Positions 7,088 to 8,168 of a DNA stretch of 8,168 nt are shown here, piece by piece; position 1 is the first letter of the stretch; each line of letters begins with the position of its first letter. This DNA is from Gammaproteobacteria bacterium (GTDB taxonomy: Bacteria; Pseudomonadota; Gammaproteobacteria; Arenicellales; JAOTYS01). The DNA lies in assembly GCA_029861795.1 (NCBI GenBank), contig JAOTYS010000199.1, positions 1 to 8,168 of the forward strand, read 5' to 3'. The translations under genes were made by a program, and so were the position numbers. The notes under the pieces were generated by a model. The model was not told the DNA's origin. It searched no databases and saw only the letters and a program-made list of their open reading frames with translations.

Positions 7088-7114
7088 AAATTCCTGTTTG
7101 TTTCTCACTGGCGT

Positions 7115-7861
7115 TCAGAATTCTTCGAGAAGTTTGCCAAAGCCGGGCACCTTGTCATTGATTCCGTTATTGCGCAACGCATGCCAATAGGTCGCAGTAT
7201 TAATTGCTACCGTGGGCTTGCCGAGTTCTTGCTCTATGGTGGCGGCCAGTCTCGCCATGGGCAGGTTGGTACCGACCTGGACCAAGGCGTCAACATCGTC
7301 GGCGTTCAGTTTATCCAATTCCTCACGAAGTAAATCAGGAGGCACTTCGGCAATCGCAGTCCATCTCGGACACTCCAGTGCGATGTCACCCCCAACCTCA
7401 AACCCGGAGTCCTCGAAGTACTTTCTAACTTGATCGTTCGCCGCAGGAAAGTAGGGCGAGATAAACGCGATTTTGTCGATGCCTCCATACGCTTTCAACG
7501 CCGCTGCCGTCGAGTGCGAACCTATGCTCACCCCAACTCCGGACGCATTCTCGACTTGGGCCTGAAATTCATCGGCACCCTTATTACCGCCATAAAACGT
7601 TATCGCAGACATGCCCATCACGAGATAGTCAGGACTGCAGGTCATGACACTGTCCACGGCATCCAGCACATTGTTGGAAATCACTTCCGTCGCGCTCAGA
7701 AACGTCTCATTGCTCACCGCATGCGAATTCGGCGTGTAAATTCTGCTGTAGTGATTGGTGACGCCTTCGGGTCGCATGTCATCGAACTCGGGCTGCACCA
7801 CCGTATTAGTGGACGGCCCCAGAACACCGAATGTTTTTCTCCAGCCTAGAATGTCTGTCAT
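7115..7861 (-). CDS. maleate isomerase / arylmalonate decarboxylase family protein (Asp/Glu racemase fold) lacking both catalytic cysteines
   Basis: The 248-aa product has the family's typical length. The N-terminal FGVLGPSTNTVVQPEF (11-26) matches the conserved substrate-binding start of maleate cis-trans isomerases and arylmalonate decarboxylases. The VMGMSAITFYGG segment (81-92) matches the first active-site loop, VGTNLPMARL (195-204) the second, and the C-terminus (PGFGKLLEEF) is very like that of arylmalonate decarboxylase. Isomerases and racemases of this family use a cysteine in each loop; the decarboxylase has only the second. Here the corresponding positions are G83 and G197, so neither cysteine is present. 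The only cysteines are C75 and C164, outside these loops. The protein may use another mechanism, bind rather than convert its ligand, or belong to an uncharacterised subgroup. A GGGA-type ribosome binding site lies about 7 nt before the ATG. A small ORF ends 32 bp upstream on the same strand. Confidence 0.85.
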   Translation of the reverse strand: MTDILGWRKTFGVLGPSTNTVVQPEFDDMRPEGVTNHYSRIYTPNSHAVSNETFLSATEVISNNVLDAVDSVMTCSPDYLVMGMSAITFYGGNKGADEFQAQVENASGVGVSIGSHSTAAALKAYGGIDKIAFISPYFPAANDQVRKYFEDSGFEVGGDIALECPRWTAIAEVPPDLLREELDKLNADDVDALVQVGTNLPMARLAATIEQELGKPTVAINTATYWHALRNNGINDKVPGFGKLLEEF

Positions 7862-7893
7862 CTCATTTCCCGAATTGAGCGTGGGGAAGGGTG

Positions 7894-8079
7894 CTAAGCA
7901 ATTTGGGCCTCATCCCTGAGGCTTTGTACCATCGATTGCCGCAACATGTAAGTTCGGCGTAACTCACTATCGCACTGGGTTTGGCGCATTTCATCCCATT
8001 CAAGTTGTCGCGATGATTGCTCGCCTTCCTCGATCATTCTCATGTTCCTAATCGTCTGTGCCTGAATGGAGTTATTCAT
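7894..8079 (-). CDS. small charged hypothetical protein, 61 aa
   Basis: Not recognised. From ATG 8079 the product is 61 residues, rich in Arg, Glu, Gln and Met, with no membrane segment and a predicted helical, amphipathic character (for example RQLEWDEMRQTQCDSELRR). The frame extends to a TTG at 8115, giving 73 aa; neither start has a good Shine-Dalgarno, and ATG was preferred. It ends 32 bp before the racemase-fold gene on the same strand, so the two may be co-transcribed. It may be a real small gene or a chance ORF. Confidence 0.35.
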   Translation of the reverse strand: MNNSIQAQTIRNMRMIEEGEQSSRQLEWDEMRQTQCDSELRRTYMLRQSMVQSLRDEAQIA

Positions 8080-8125
8080 GATCGTGCGTCGTTGTCGATC
8101 ATAGTGGTCCAACAATTCCAGGCAA

Positions 8126-8148
8126 AAAAGGGGTCAGTGTCGATTTTT
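8126..8148. repeat. G-rich motif resembling dispersed sequence near REP-associated transposases
   Basis: An A-run followed by GGGGTCAGTGTCGATTTTT. From memory, near-identical GGGGTCAGAGTCGA motifs occur as scattered copies near Y1/REP-associated transposase genes in gammaproteobacteria. Only one copy is visible here and no transposase is in view. Confidence 0.3.
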
Positions 8149-8168
8149 AGTGTAGTGATGTAGTCTGT

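Noticed and set aside
7430..7849. Plus-strand 139-codon frame opposite the racemase-fold gene.
   Set aside because: It mirrors a conserved minus-strand gene, and its translation shows the Arg/His-rich pattern of a shadow frame.

Overview
The window looks like a chromosomal segment of a gammaproteobacterium of moderate GC content. The evidence is a divergent type-Ib aminotransferase/uvrB pair next to tRNA-Val(GAC), CCA-encoding tRNAs, and a FimT/GspH-type pseudopilin. From memory, the aminotransferase/uvrB neighbourhood also occurs in Pseudomonas and relatives. No genus can be named from the sequence alone.

Positions 1-4347 read as ordinary conserved backbone. On the minus strand are tRNA-Asn(GTT) with a good sigma70-type promoter, a FimT/GspH-like pseudopilin with a strong Shine-Dalgarno, and a PLP-dependent aspartate-type aminotransferase. 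The aminotransferase is divergent from a complete uvrB (nucleotide excision repair). tRNA-Val(GAC), with its own promoter, follows uvrB closely.

Positions 4348-8168, directly downstream of tRNA-Val, have an accessory character. They hold a sulfotransferase remnant without its N-terminal half, a small unrecognised GTG ORF, and a complete M24 'pita-bread' hydrolase of the creatinase/ectoine-hydrolase type. A gene-free 279-bp stretch follows, containing a degenerate 25-bp tandem repeat that resembles an insertion-sequence end. Facing the M24 gene is a maleate isomerase/arylmalonate decarboxylase family gene, preceded by a small charged ORF. The right edge carries a short G-rich motif of the kind found scattered near REP-associated transposases.

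The two intact metabolic genes both belong to families acting on small carboxylated or amidino compounds, and both appear to have lost the residues that define the classical mechanism: most metal ligands in the M24 protein and both catalytic cysteines in the racemase-fold protein. I found no CRISPR array, toxin-antitoxin pair or recognisable defence system. The best candidate for unusual biology is this pair of active-site-divergent enzymes in a tRNA-adjacent variable region.
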